A stretch of 18,355 nt of DNA from a bacterium (GTDB lineage: Bacteria > Bacteroidota > Bacteroidia > Bacteroidales > Bacteroidaceae). The stretch covers positions 1 to 18,355 of the forward strand of contig SFXD01000045.1 in NCBI GenBank assembly GCA_004559785.1, written 5' to 3'. The notes beneath the pieces are model-generated. The model did not search any database and was not told where the DNA came from. It was given only the letters and a program-made list of their open reading frames with translations. The translations under genes were made by a program, and so were the position numbers. Of the stretch, positions 7,956 to 14,625 are shown piece after piece (positions within the stretch are counted from its first letter, which is position 1; each line of letters starts with the position of its first letter).

Positions 7956-9362
7956 ATGAAAAGAATCATATCAACATTCCTCATTGCGGCGTGCGCAACA
8001 GTGGCACACGCACAGACCATCACCTATACCGACTCCATGCAATGGAAGGCATACGATGACTTCAACGAGGTCTTCCTCGACAAGTCGAAGTACATCTACC
8101 GCGACTACTCCGACCGCCCCGTTGCCGTCGACCGCTGGGGCGGAGCAGCTGCCATCTGGTGCCAGGCGATATACTTCGACATGGTTGTCAATGCATACAG
8201 GCGTGCCGAGGCCGAGGGCGACAAGGCAAGGATGTCAAAGTACAAGACCCTGTTCACCCGCATATTCAACGGCGAGAAGTCTCAGTACGTAAACTTCAAC
8301 TTCGACGACTGCAACACCAATACGGGATGGTTTGTCTACGACGACATCATGTGGTGGACGGGAGCCTTGGCACGTGCCTACGAGGTGTTCGGCAACAACA
8401 TCTATCTCACGTATTCCGAGAAGAGTTTCTGCCGCACATGGTACGGCTCCGCCAAGGTAGGCGACGATGGTTCGTATGCCGACCCTGCCCGCTTCAGCGG
8501 CAAGTACGGCGGCGGCATGTTCTGGGAATGGCAGCCCATCGACAAGCCCAAACCGCACAAGGAGGGAGACTTCCGCTCGGCTTGCATCAACTTCCCCACG
8601 GTGATTGCTGCATGCCACCTCCACCAACTGGTTCCCGAGGGACGCACTCCGCCTACCGCCGTACGTCCCACTCGCCAGACAAAGGAGTGGTACCTGGAGA
8701 AGGCGATAGAGGTCTACGACTGGGCAAGCAGCACGCTTGTCAACACTTCGGGCAGGGTGGCCGACGGCATTCACGGAGGCGGCCCGGAGTTCAAGGACCA
8801 CCTGTACAACCAGGCAACATACATTGGTGCCAGCTGCATGCTGTACAAGATTACCGGCGAAACCAAGTACCGCACCAATGCCATACGCGGAGCCAACTAC
8901 GTATTCACCACCATGAGCAGCACCAACGGCGGCTACCTCCCCCTGGAGAAAGGTGTTGAGCAGGGTATCTACGCAGCCATCTTCGCACAATACATCAGCA
9001 TGCTCGTCTACGACCTGGAGCAGACACGCTTCCTGACTTACATCAAGAAGAACCTGCAGAAGGCATGGGACAACCGCGACACGGAGCGTGGAATCTCCAA
9101 CGGCAATTTCCGCCAGAAGACCACATCCACCGAGCAGGTCGAGAGCTATACCGCCAGCGGCATGCCTGCATTGATGCTCATGTTCCCCGTGGGCGACAGC
9201 AGTACGGGTGTCAGGTCTGACGCCGCAAAGGCAGAGAAGGACCTTTCGGACGTATACTCCTTGGACGGCAAGCTGCTGATGAAGGATGTCACCATCGACC
9301 AGGTAAATTCCCTCGACAGCGGATTGTACATCTACCAGAAGCGCAAGTACGTGGTGAAGTAA
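7956..9362 (+). CDS. GH76 endo-alpha-1,6-mannanase with T9SS-like C-terminal tail
   Basis: This 468-aa protein has a signal peptide (MKRIISTFLIAACATVAHA) and an (alpha/alpha)6 GH76 domain. The paired aspartates in VYDDIMWWTGALARAYE (D129, D130) are the known catalytic pair of GH76 retaining enzymes, which cut the alpha-1,6-mannan backbone of yeast-type mannan. GRVADGIHGGG and YNQATYIGA are also family-like. The last ~40 residues (VYSLDGKLL ... GLYIYQKRKYVVK) resemble a type A sorting domain of type IX secretion: a short Ig-like tail with a GLYI strand and a basic end. If so, the enzyme would be exported to the surface or medium. The start is 12 bases after the GH92 stop, so the two are co-transcribed. 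Confidence 0.92.
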   Translation: MKRIISTFLIAACATVAHAQTITYTDSMQWKAYDDFNEVFLDKSKYIYRDYSDRPVAVDRWGGAAAIWCQAIYFDMVVNAYRRAEAEGDKARMSKYKTLFTRIFNGEKSQYVNFNFDDCNTNTGWFVYDDIMWWTGALARAYEVFGNNIYLTYSEKSFCRTWYGSAKVGDDGSYADPARFSGKYGGGMFWEWQPIDKPKPHKEGDFRSACINFPTVIAACHLHQLVPEGRTPPTAVRPTRQTKEWYLEKAIEVYDWASSTLVNTSGRVADGIHGGGPEFKDHLYNQATYIGASCMLYKITGETKYRTNAIRGANYVFTTMSSTNGGYLPLEKGVEQGIYAAIFAQYISMLVYDLEQTRFLTYIKKNLQKAWDNRDTERGISNGNFRQKTTSTEQVESYTASGMPALMLMFPVGDSSTGVRSDAAKAEKDLSDVYSLDGKLLMKDVTIDQVNSLDSGLYIYQKRKYVVK

Positions 9363-9449
9363 TCGCATATATGCCCGTTGCGCGAATTATAAAAAATTGT
9401 TACCTGCGGGGTAATGAAGTGAATATTTCACAAAATTTCCTACATACTT

Positions 9450-9481
9450 TTCGCAGATAGCGATAAAAAGCCATATATTTG
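9450..9481 (+). promoter_or_regulatory. Promoter of the OmpA-like lipoprotein gene
   Basis: TATATTTG at 9474-9481 fits the -7 consensus exactly. Twenty bases upstream, TTCG at 9450-9453 matches three of four bases of TTTG. Two small inverted repeats lie further upstream: TTACC/GGTAA at 9400-9414 and GTGAA/TTCAC at 9419-9431. Either could be an operator or part of a terminator for GH76. A strong Shine-Dalgarno-like AAAGGAG (9543-9549) precedes the ATG at 9556, which is uncommon in this phylum. Confidence 0.65.
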
Positions 9482-9555
9482 CACCACGGAAACCGTAACT
9501 CACGGACTCTCCGCAGGCAGAGTCGCAAAATATAAAGGATAGAAAGGAGTAGAAT

Positions 9556-10467
9556 ATGAAGACAATCAGATTTTCCATTATGATGGTTCTTGCAGCCATG
9601 ATGATGACAGGATGCGTAAGCAAGAAGCGCCTCACGGAATGCGAGGGCAACAACGAGAAACTGCTCAATGAGCTTTCCACACTGCAGAAGCGTATCGAGC
9701 AACTGCAAAGCGAGAAGCAAGACCAGCTGATGCAGCTGACCGAGTCGAAGACCAACGGCAAGAGCCTGGAGCAAAGGCTAAAGGAGGCTCAGGCACAGTT
9801 GGCAGAGAAGCAGGCTACCCTGAAGGAAATGCAGAAGACTCTCGACCAGAGCATCATGCAGGGAGGAAAGAACATTTCCAAGCTGGTGGACGAAATCAAT
9901 GCAAGCAACAAGTACATCAAGCAGCTCGTAGAGGCAAAGAGCAAGAGCGACTCCCTCAACGTGGCTCTCACGAACAAGCTCACACGCAGCCTCTCTCGCG
10001 AGGAACTGAAGGACGTGGATGTCAAGGTGCTGAAGGGTGTGGTATACATCTCGCTCAACGACAACATGCTCTACAAGAGCGGCAGCTACGAGATTAGCCC
10101 TGCAGCCGCTGCCACCCTCAGCAAGATTGCCAAGATCATCACCGACTACAAGGACTACGAGGTTCTCGTAGAGGGCAACACCGACAACGTACCCATCCGG
10201 CAGACAAACATCCGCAACAACTGGGACCTCTCCGCCCTGCGTGCCAGCAGCGTGGTACAGGAACTGCAGAACAAATACGGCGTCAACCCATCAAGGCTCA
10301 CTGCAGGCGGACGCGGAGAGTACAACCCCGTGGCTGACAACGAAACTCCGGAGGGACGCTCACAGAACCGCCGCACCCAGATTATCATCACACCTCAGCT
10401 CGACCAGTTCCTCGACCTGATTGATGCAGCTCCCGAGGCAGAGGAAGAGACCGTGGCGGAGGAATAG
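9556..10467 (+). CDS. OmpA-family outer-membrane lipoprotein with coiled-coil
   Basis: This 303-aa protein has a lipoprotein signal with lipobox MTGC (C20). Residues about 28-100 are rich in E, K, Q and L with heptad-like spacing and should form a long coiled coil. The OmpA/MotB peptidoglycan-binding domain covers about 160-282: EGNTDNVP (207-213), NWDLSALRA (222-230, with D224 and R229) and GRGEYNPVADN. These residues bind the diaminopimelate side chain of peptidoglycan. The tail (287-303) is short and acidic. The protein likely tethers the outer membrane to the wall. It has its own promoter and a downstream hairpin, so it is monocistronic and not obviously part of the mannan cluster. Confidence 0.9.
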   Translation: MKTIRFSIMMVLAAMMMTGCVSKKRLTECEGNNEKLLNELSTLQKRIEQLQSEKQDQLMQLTESKTNGKSLEQRLKEAQAQLAEKQATLKEMQKTLDQSIMQGGKNISKLVDEINASNKYIKQLVEAKSKSDSLNVALTNKLTRSLSREELKDVDVKVLKGVVYISLNDNMLYKSGSYEISPAAAATLSKIAKIITDYKDYEVLVEGNTDNVPIRQTNIRNNWDLSALRASSVVQELQNKYGVNPSRLTAGGRGEYNPVADNETPEGRSQNRRTQIIITPQLDQFLDLIDAAPEAEEETVAEE

Positions 10468-10490
10468 CTCATGTACGTGTAGGCACACAC

Positions 10491-10520
10491 GAAAGCCCCA
10501 CTACACCATAGGGGGCTTCC
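10491..10520 (+). terminator. Terminator-like hairpin after the OmpA-like gene
   Basis: AAGCCCC (10493-10499) pairs with GGGGCTT (10512-10518) around a 12-base loop, 24 bases after the stop codon. The following sequence, CCCTACACTTTCC, is only weakly T-rich. Position and GC-rich stem favour an intrinsic terminator. Confidence 0.6.
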
Positions 10521-10543
10521 CTACACTTTCCGGCATTACATGT

Positions 10544-10579
10544 CACAGGCAGGAATATGGTCATCATATCCTGCCTGTG
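10544..10579. repeat. 14-bp inverted repeat in convergent intergenic region
   Basis: CACAGGCAGGAATAT (10544-10558) and ATATCCTGCCTGTG (10566-10579) are complementary except for one bulged A, with a 7-base loop. No T-run lies on either side, so it is not a classical terminator. It stands between the end of the OmpA-like gene and the end of the minus-strand CBM9-like gene, and could block read-through in either direction or be a repeat element. Confidence 0.6.
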
Positions 10580-10686
10580 TTGGTGTATGTATGCAAGGCA
10601 AATCCTGCATCTTACTCACGGGCACATTGCTTCGTTGCCTCATGAAAGCAGTTGTGTTTTCCCTCCAAGCCACCTTCGATGCCAGT

Positions 10687-10770
10687 AAGGTTATTAACCT
10701 TGCGGCACTAAGGTTATTAACCTTTCAGCGTCAAGGTTATTAACCTTATCGCAAAAGAAGATAATCTTCT
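10687..10770. repeat. Array of four 15-bp palindromes at exact 23-bp spacing
   Basis: AAGGTTATTAACCTT occurs at 10687-10701, 10710-10724 and 10733-10747. It is a perfect 7-1-7 palindrome. A fourth perfect 7-1-7 palindrome of different sequence, AGAAGATAATCTTCT, lies at 10756-10770, again exactly 23 bases on. The 8-base spacers (GCGGCACT, TCAGCGTC, ATCGCAAA) are unrelated. The array is in the convergent intergenic region and has no gene of its own. It could be a protein-binding array, a REP/minisatellite element or a set of small RNA hairpins. The 23-bp unit invites comparison with the BrickBuilt minisatellites of Porphyromonas gingivalis, which I recall as having 23-bp units. Confidence 0.9.
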
Positions 10771-10864
10771 CCTTCACGAGAAGACATCTATGGCCTACCT
10801 CCCATTTGGGCAGGGATCCATCATGTTAATGCCAGCGGGGAGAGGGGATATCGGCTCCCAAGAG

Positions 10865-11518
10865 TCATTCCATCACCACCTCGCCGAAGAACTCGGGGCA
10901 GTGGAAGTTGGGCCTGTCCGTAACGATGGGAGCCCAGCTCACGAAATGGGGCACGGGCAACTTGTCGCCGCACTTGTAGAAATTAGCCCTCATCACACGT
11001 CCGTCCAACCGTGCCACGTCGTGCATGAAAAACGTGGAGACGGGAATCACGAGAGCCACCTCCCAGTGGGTCTTGCCCTCGATGGTATCAAAGGGTGTGC
11101 TGCCAAGCGAAGCCCACCTGTCTATTGCACCCATCACGGAGAGCTCCGACCTCACACGGTCGGGGTTCACCCTACCCCCACCTACAAGCAGATGCCCTGC
11201 ACAGTTGCACTCCACGTTATAGTAGGTGCCGTCCTCCACCGGGCTGATGAAGAACTCCACGCACGAGTCCTCCCAGATGTTCTCGTTGTCGTGCCTCGCC
11301 ACCGCCCTTACGCTCTGCTCCTCGACACGATAATGCAGCAGCAGGCGGTCGGACGTATGGGCAATGGCAAACTCCACGCTTGGCAGGTAAGGGTATGCCT
11401 CTCCCCAATTCACGCATGAGATGCGATTGTACACTACGCCGTTTCTCTCCATCACGCCTGGTATGTCTGCTGCCTTGCAGTCACTGCATGCAAGTCTTCT
11501 GACAGTCAATTTCTCCAT
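10865..11518 (-). CDS. Carbohydrate-binding family 9-like (CBM9/DOMON-type) protein
   Basis: This 217-aa protein has no signal peptide, so it is probably cytoplasmic. The central motif IWEDSCVEFFISP (residues 81-93), then YYNVECNCAGHLL, and HWEVALVIPVSTF further on are typical of the CBM9-like beta-sandwich found in small Bacteroidota proteins. Ligand and role are unknown. Many relatives are annotated only as carbohydrate-binding family 9-like. The start is the ATG (CAT on plus) at 11516-11518; the preceding TATATTTG lies about 35 bases upstream, which leaves a short leader. The gene converges on the OmpA-like gene and diverges from the small-ORF cassette. Confidence 0.8.
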   Translation of the reverse strand: MEKLTVRRLACSDCKAADIPGVMERNGVVYNRISCVNWGEAYPYLPSVEFAIAHTSDRLLLHYRVEEQSVRAVARHDNENIWEDSCVEFFISPVEDGTYYNVECNCAGHLLVGGGRVNPDRVRSELSVMGAIDRWASLGSTPFDTIEGKTHWEVALVIPVSTFFMHDVARLDGRVMRANFYKCGDKLPVPHFVSWAPIVTDRPNFHCPEFFGEVVME

Positions 11519-11548
11519 AGTAAATTTTTTTTGCAGTTAGTAAATGTA

Positions 11549-11569
11549 TGTGCAAATATACGCACAAAT
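11549..11569. repeat. Left copy of a 21-bp direct repeat; also promoter of the CBM9-like gene
   Basis: The segment starts TGTGCAAATATAC and ends CACAAAT. A copy with 20 of 21 identical bases and the same orientation lies at 12285-12305, 736 bp away. On the minus strand it contains TATATTTG (plus 11553-11560), a perfect -7 element facing the CBM9-like gene; no clear -33 box is present at 19-21 bases. Confidence 0.75.
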
Positions 11570-11630
11570 CGCACAAAAACGGTGAAAAGTGTGTGTTTTT
11601 TTGAAAAAAGTTGATTAAAAACCTGCATAA

Positions 11631-11653
11631 TACGAAAGTTCGTAGTACATTTG
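11631..11653 (+). promoter_or_regulatory. Promoter with abutting operator-like palindrome for the small-ORF pair
   Basis: TACATTTG (11646-11653) fits the -7 consensus, 28 bases before the ATG at 11681. TACGAA-AG-TTCGTA (11631-11644), a 6-2-6 inverted repeat, ends one base upstream of it, inside the promoter spacer. A bound repressor dimer there would block RNA polymerase. No good -33 TTTG is present, so an activator role is also possible. No regulator gene is visible beside it. Confidence 0.6.
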
Positions 11654-11680
11654 TAATGCCAAGAAAGAAGAGATAGGAAA

Positions 11681-11833
11681 ATGAAAAAGAGTTTTATTGA
11701 AGTAAGCGAGCAGGAAGAGGAATTACTCGCAGCCATCAGGAACTACAACAAATCATTCCCCGATGGCTATCCCGAACTCCTCTGGTACGCACAATTACTA
11801 TTTGACAACATGCTAAGACAGCCTTACGAATGA
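11681..11833 (+). CDS. Small hypothetical protein (50 aa), first gene of cassette
   Basis: The ORF begins MKKSFIEVSEQEEELLAAIR and ends LLFDNMLRQPYE. It is acidic, without a signal peptide or membrane segment, and mostly predicted helical, with aromatic residues (PELLWYAQLLF). I do not recognise a named family, though the style is that of small proteins of Bacteroidota accessory regions. A promoter sits 28 bases upstream, and an AAGAAAGAAGAGATAGGAAA purine-rich leader precedes the ATG. Its TGA stop overlaps the next gene's ATG (ATGA at 11830-11833), which supports real translation despite the small size. Confidence 0.65.
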   Translation: MKKSFIEVSEQEEELLAAIRNYNKSFPDGYPELLWYAQLLFDNMLRQPYE

Positions 11834-12159
11834 AAAAAGGAACCATCCCTTCCGGGGAGGGAGCCCTAAAACAAGAAATAACAATCAACCGAGTTAAGAT
11901 TATGGAAGCAGTTCTTACACAACCTTATGTTATAACCGACATGAAGAAGAGACTCAAAGACATTCTGATGATTGTCTCATGGCGGGAACTTTCAAACACA
12001 TATTTCCACAAATCATCGTCCTGGCTCTATCATAAGATGGACGGGATAGACGGCAATGGAGGGGAAGGAGGATTTACCGAGTATGAGGCCCAACAGCTTC
12101 GCGGAGCTCTCATTGACATGTCAGAACGCCTTCGCAAGGCGGCTGATGAAATACTATAG
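11830..12159 (+). CDS. Small DUF5053-like protein (109 aa)
   Basis: The C-terminal 70 residues (KRLKDILMIVSWRELSNTYF, then FHKSSSWLYHKMDG and FTEYEAQQLRGALIDMSERL) resemble DUF5053, a small uncharacterised protein family of gut and oral Bacteroidota. The SSSWLYHK segment followed by a gap and a helix is vaguely like a small DNA-binding fold, but this is inference. The start at 11830 overlaps the preceding stop as ATGA. An internal ATG at 11902 would give 85 aa and would omit a poorly conserved-looking N-terminus encoded by a G/C-rich hairpin (about 11849-11865), so it may be the true start. Confidence 0.7.
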   Translation: MKKGTIPSGEGALKQEITINRVKIMEAVLTQPYVITDMKKRLKDILMIVSWRELSNTYFHKSSSWLYHKMDGIDGNGGEGGFTEYEAQQLRGALIDMSERLRKAADEIL

Positions 12160-12185
12160 GTCTCGGCTCCATCTCGCAGATTGAC

Positions 12186-12251
12186 AAAAGCCGCTGGTGA
12201 CCGTCGGCGCAATTCAGCCCCGGGAGGATCATCCTTCAAGGGCTTTTCTGT
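12186..12251 (+). terminator. Branched structured terminator after the small-ORF pair
   Basis: AAAAGCC (12186-12192) pairs with GGCTTTT (12241-12247), followed by CTGTTT. Inside are GCTG/CAGC (12193-12196 with 12215-12218) and AGGA-TCA-TCCT (12225-12235). An alternative stem is AGCCC/GGGCT (12216-12220 with 12240-12244). The simplest reading is an intrinsic terminator for the two small genes, 26 bases after the second stop. The branched form could also be a small structured RNA. Confidence 0.55.
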
Positions 12252-12284
12252 TTCCGGGATTTGCGACAATAAAAGGTTAATGCC

Positions 12285-12305
12285 TGTGCAAATATACACA
12301 CAAAT
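12285..12305. repeat. Right copy of the 21-bp direct repeat flanking the small-ORF cassette
   Basis: It differs from the copy at 11549-11569 only at one base (A for G after TGTGCAAATATAC). Weaker similarity extends on both sides (AATG before; CAAAAA and CGG after). On the minus strand it also contains TATATTTG, but no minus-strand gene follows it within the cassette. This suggests a duplicated, now idle, promoter segment. Confidence 0.7.
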
Positions 12306-12326
12306 ATCCAAAAATCGGGCCCGATA

Positions 12327-12358
12327 TTTGGTGCAAAGACGGCTTTGTGGTAATTTTG
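12327..12358 (+). promoter_or_regulatory. Promoter of the M13 peptidase gene
   Basis: TTTG at 12327-12330 and TAATTTTG at 12351-12358 are spaced by exactly 20 bases, a perfect Bacteroidota promoter. Transcription would start near 12365, leaving a leader of about 150 bases before the ATG at 12514. That leader contains nested inverted repeats: CCGGC/GCCGG (12440-12458) inside GCAATCCG/CGGATTTGC (12422-12465). Confidence 0.8.
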
Positions 12359-12513
12359 CAAAATATTTGTCTTACTTACGTGTAGTATTTGAGGTATTCC
12401 TCGTGTCAAACAGGCAAAAAAGCAATCCGCAAGACGGACACCGGCAATCCCGACGCCGGATTTGCCCCTATCGACATAACAAACAAAAAAGGATATTTAA
12501 AATATTGAGCACA

Positions 12514-14565
12514 ATGAAACGTTTTGAAAAAATGATGATTGCATTAGGTATCATGCAGGCAATGACCAACATCTGCGGAACGGACACCGCCAGGGCACAG
12601 GAACTGACATTCCTCAAGGGCTACGACAGGCACAACCTGGACCTCAACGCCGTACCCGGGGACGACTTCGTACAATATGCCACGGGCGGATGGCTCAGCT
12701 CGCACCCGCTAAGGGCCGACCAGATAATGAACGGAGCCTTCGTAGACCTCAGCGAGCAGAACCAGAAGCAGATACAGGAACTGATACTGCAATTCTCCAC
12801 CACAAAGCAGCAGGAAGGGACACTCGGACAGAAGATAGGCTCCCTCTACAACCTACGCATGGACAGCACAAGGATGAATGCCGAGGGCTACAAGCCCATC
12901 GTTCCCGTACTGGAGAAGATAAAGGCCGTCAAGAGCGTAAAGGAGTACCAACTGGTGACGGCACAACTCGACCGCAGGGGCGAAAGCACCATGATGTTCA
13001 ACTGCGGAGTGGGAGCCGACCAAAAGCAGAGCGACCGCAATATCGTGGGATTCAGCCAGGGAGGACTTGGACTTGGCGACCGCGACTATTACTTCAACGA
13101 GGACGAGCAGACAAAGAAGGTGATGGCTGCATACAAGGAGATGTACAGGAAGCTGTTCGTACTGGTTGGCTACGACGAGCAGACAGCCGCCGGCAAGGTG
13201 GACGCACTGCTCGCCATCGAGAAGCGCATCGCCGAGAAGAGCTACTCGAACGTGCAGCTCCGCGACGTGGAGGGCAACTACCACAAGATGTCGTACGCCG
13301 AACTGGTCAAGGACTTCCCCGGCATTGACTGGGCAGCCATAATGCCGGCCCTTGGATTCCCCGCCATAGACAGCGTGGACGTAGGTCAGCCCGAGCCGCT
13401 GCACGAGGTGGAGAAGATTCTGGGCGAGACCTCGCTCGAAGACCTCAAGAGCTATGCCGAGGCACGCATACTGGGAGGTGCCATCAATGCACTGAGCGAC
13501 GAGTTCCACCAGGTAGGCTTCGACTTCCAGCGCACCATTACCGGAAGGGAGGAAGACGAGCCCCGATGGAAATACGCCACCAACCTCGTGAACGGTGTCA
13601 TGGGCAATGCCATCGGGCAGATGTACTGCGAGAAGTACTTCCCCGAGTCGAGCAAGCAGAAGATGGAGGAGATGGTGCGCAACCTGCAGGTTTCGCTCAG
13701 CGAGCGCATAGCCGCAGCCGAATGGATGACAGAACCTACCAAGCGTGCCGCCATCAAGAAACTGGCTTGCTTCACCGTCAAGATTGGCTACCCCGACAAG
13801 TGGAGGGACTACAGCCGACTCAAGGTAGACGAGAGCCTGTCGCTATACGAGAACCTCGCCAACATCAGCGAATTCTTCTGGCTTGACAACATCGAGCGCA
13901 AGGTGAACAAGCCCGTGGACAAGAGCGAATGGCACATGAACCCTCAAACCATCAACGCCTACTACAGCCCTTCGTCCAACGAGATTTGCTTCCCTGCCGG
14001 CATACTGCAGCCACCCTTCTTCGACCCAGAGGCTGACGATGCCATCAACTACGGAGCCATAGGTGCTGTCATAGGACACGAGATGAGCCACGGCTTCGAC
14101 GACCAGGGATGCCAGTTCGACCTAAAGGGCAACCAGAACAACTGGTGGACGGCAGAGGACAAGGCTGCCTTCGACAAGCGCACGAGCGTACTGGAGGAGT
14201 ATTTCTCCACTCTGGAGGTTATCAACGGCAAGACCGTCAACGGCCAACTTACGCTGGGAGAGAACATAGGCGACAACGGTGGCATCAACATTGCACTGCA
14301 GGCTTACCACAACACACATCCCGACGCTCCCGTGATAGATGGCTTCACCGCCGACCAGAGGTTCTTCCTCGCATGGGCAAGGATGTGGGGCAGTAACATA
14401 CGCCCCGAGGTGATGGACATGCTCCTCACACGCGACGTGCACTCTCCCAACCGCTTCCGCGTGAACGGTGCCCTGCCGCACATCGACGCTTGGTATAAGG
14501 CTTTTGGCGTCACCAAGGACAACAAGCTCTACGTTCCCAAGAGCAAGCGCGCAAGGGTTTGGTGA
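12514..14565 (+). CDS. M13 family zinc metallopeptidase (neprilysin/PepO type)
   Basis: This 683-aa endopeptidase carries an N-terminal export signal (MKRFEKMMIALGIMQAM..., likely cut after TARA near 28). The M13 N-terminal domain covers about 40-420. The catalytic domain shows NAYYSPSSNEICFPAGILQ (from N481), the zinc motif HEMSH (H522, E523, H526), GENIGDNGG with the third zinc ligand E583 and D587, and a C-terminus in ARVW, near the usual CRVW. All catalytic residues are intact, so it should cleave short peptides in the periplasm. The start follows the mapped promoter; the frame is open upstream of 12514 only through leader sequence. It is monocistronic, with two terminators after it. Confidence 0.95.
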   Translation: MKRFEKMMIALGIMQAMTNICGTDTARAQELTFLKGYDRHNLDLNAVPGDDFVQYATGGWLSSHPLRADQIMNGAFVDLSEQNQKQIQELILQFSTTKQQEGTLGQKIGSLYNLRMDSTRMNAEGYKPIVPVLEKIKAVKSVKEYQLVTAQLDRRGESTMMFNCGVGADQKQSDRNIVGFSQGGLGLGDRDYYFNEDEQTKKVMAAYKEMYRKLFVLVGYDEQTAAGKVDALLAIEKRIAEKSYSNVQLRDVEGNYHKMSYAELVKDFPGIDWAAIMPALGFPAIDSVDVGQPEPLHEVEKILGETSLEDLKSYAEARILGGAINALSDEFHQVGFDFQRTITGREEDEPRWKYATNLVNGVMGNAIGQMYCEKYFPESSKQKMEEMVRNLQVSLSERIAAAEWMTEPTKRAAIKKLACFTVKIGYPDKWRDYSRLKVDESLSLYENLANISEFFWLDNIERKVNKPVDKSEWHMNPQTINAYYSPSSNEICFPAGILQPPFFDPEADDAINYGAIGAVIGHEMSHGFDDQGCQFDLKGNQNNWWTAEDKAAFDKRTSVLEEYFSTLEVINGKTVNGQLTLGENIGDNGGINIALQAYHNTHPDAPVIDGFTADQRFFLAWARMWGSNIRPEVMDMLLTRDVHSPNRFRVNGALPHIDAWYKAFGVTKDNKLYVPKSKRARVW

Positions 14566-14579
14566 AAAGACCCCCTCTG

Positions 14580-14597
14580 TCCCCCTGTTTAGGGGGA
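14580..14597 (+). terminator. First of two related terminator hairpins after the M13 gene
   Basis: TCCCCCT (14580-14586) and AGGGGGA (14591-14597) pair around a GTTT loop, 14 bases after the stop. No T-run follows (AGAGC). It is nearly identical in core sequence to the second hairpin 47 bases downstream, which points to a local duplication. Confidence 0.6.
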
Positions 14598-14625
14598 AGA
14601 GCTATGAGCGGTGAGAGACCCCCTC

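Noticed and set aside
8235..9368. 377-codon minus-strand frame opposite GH76
   Set aside because: Antisense shadow of a gene with intact catalytic motifs; no recognisable domain.
10687..10770. CRISPR array
   Set aside because: Repeats of 15 bp and spacers of 8 bp are far too short, the last unit differs, and no cas gene is present.
10790..11419. 209-codon plus-strand frame
   Set aside because: It lies opposite the CBM9-like gene, whose WEDSCVEFF motif and start fit a real family.
12030..12311. Minus-strand 93-codon frame behind the right-hand direct repeat
   Set aside because: Its start overlaps the promoter motif and it is antisense to the DUF5053-like gene; no family features.
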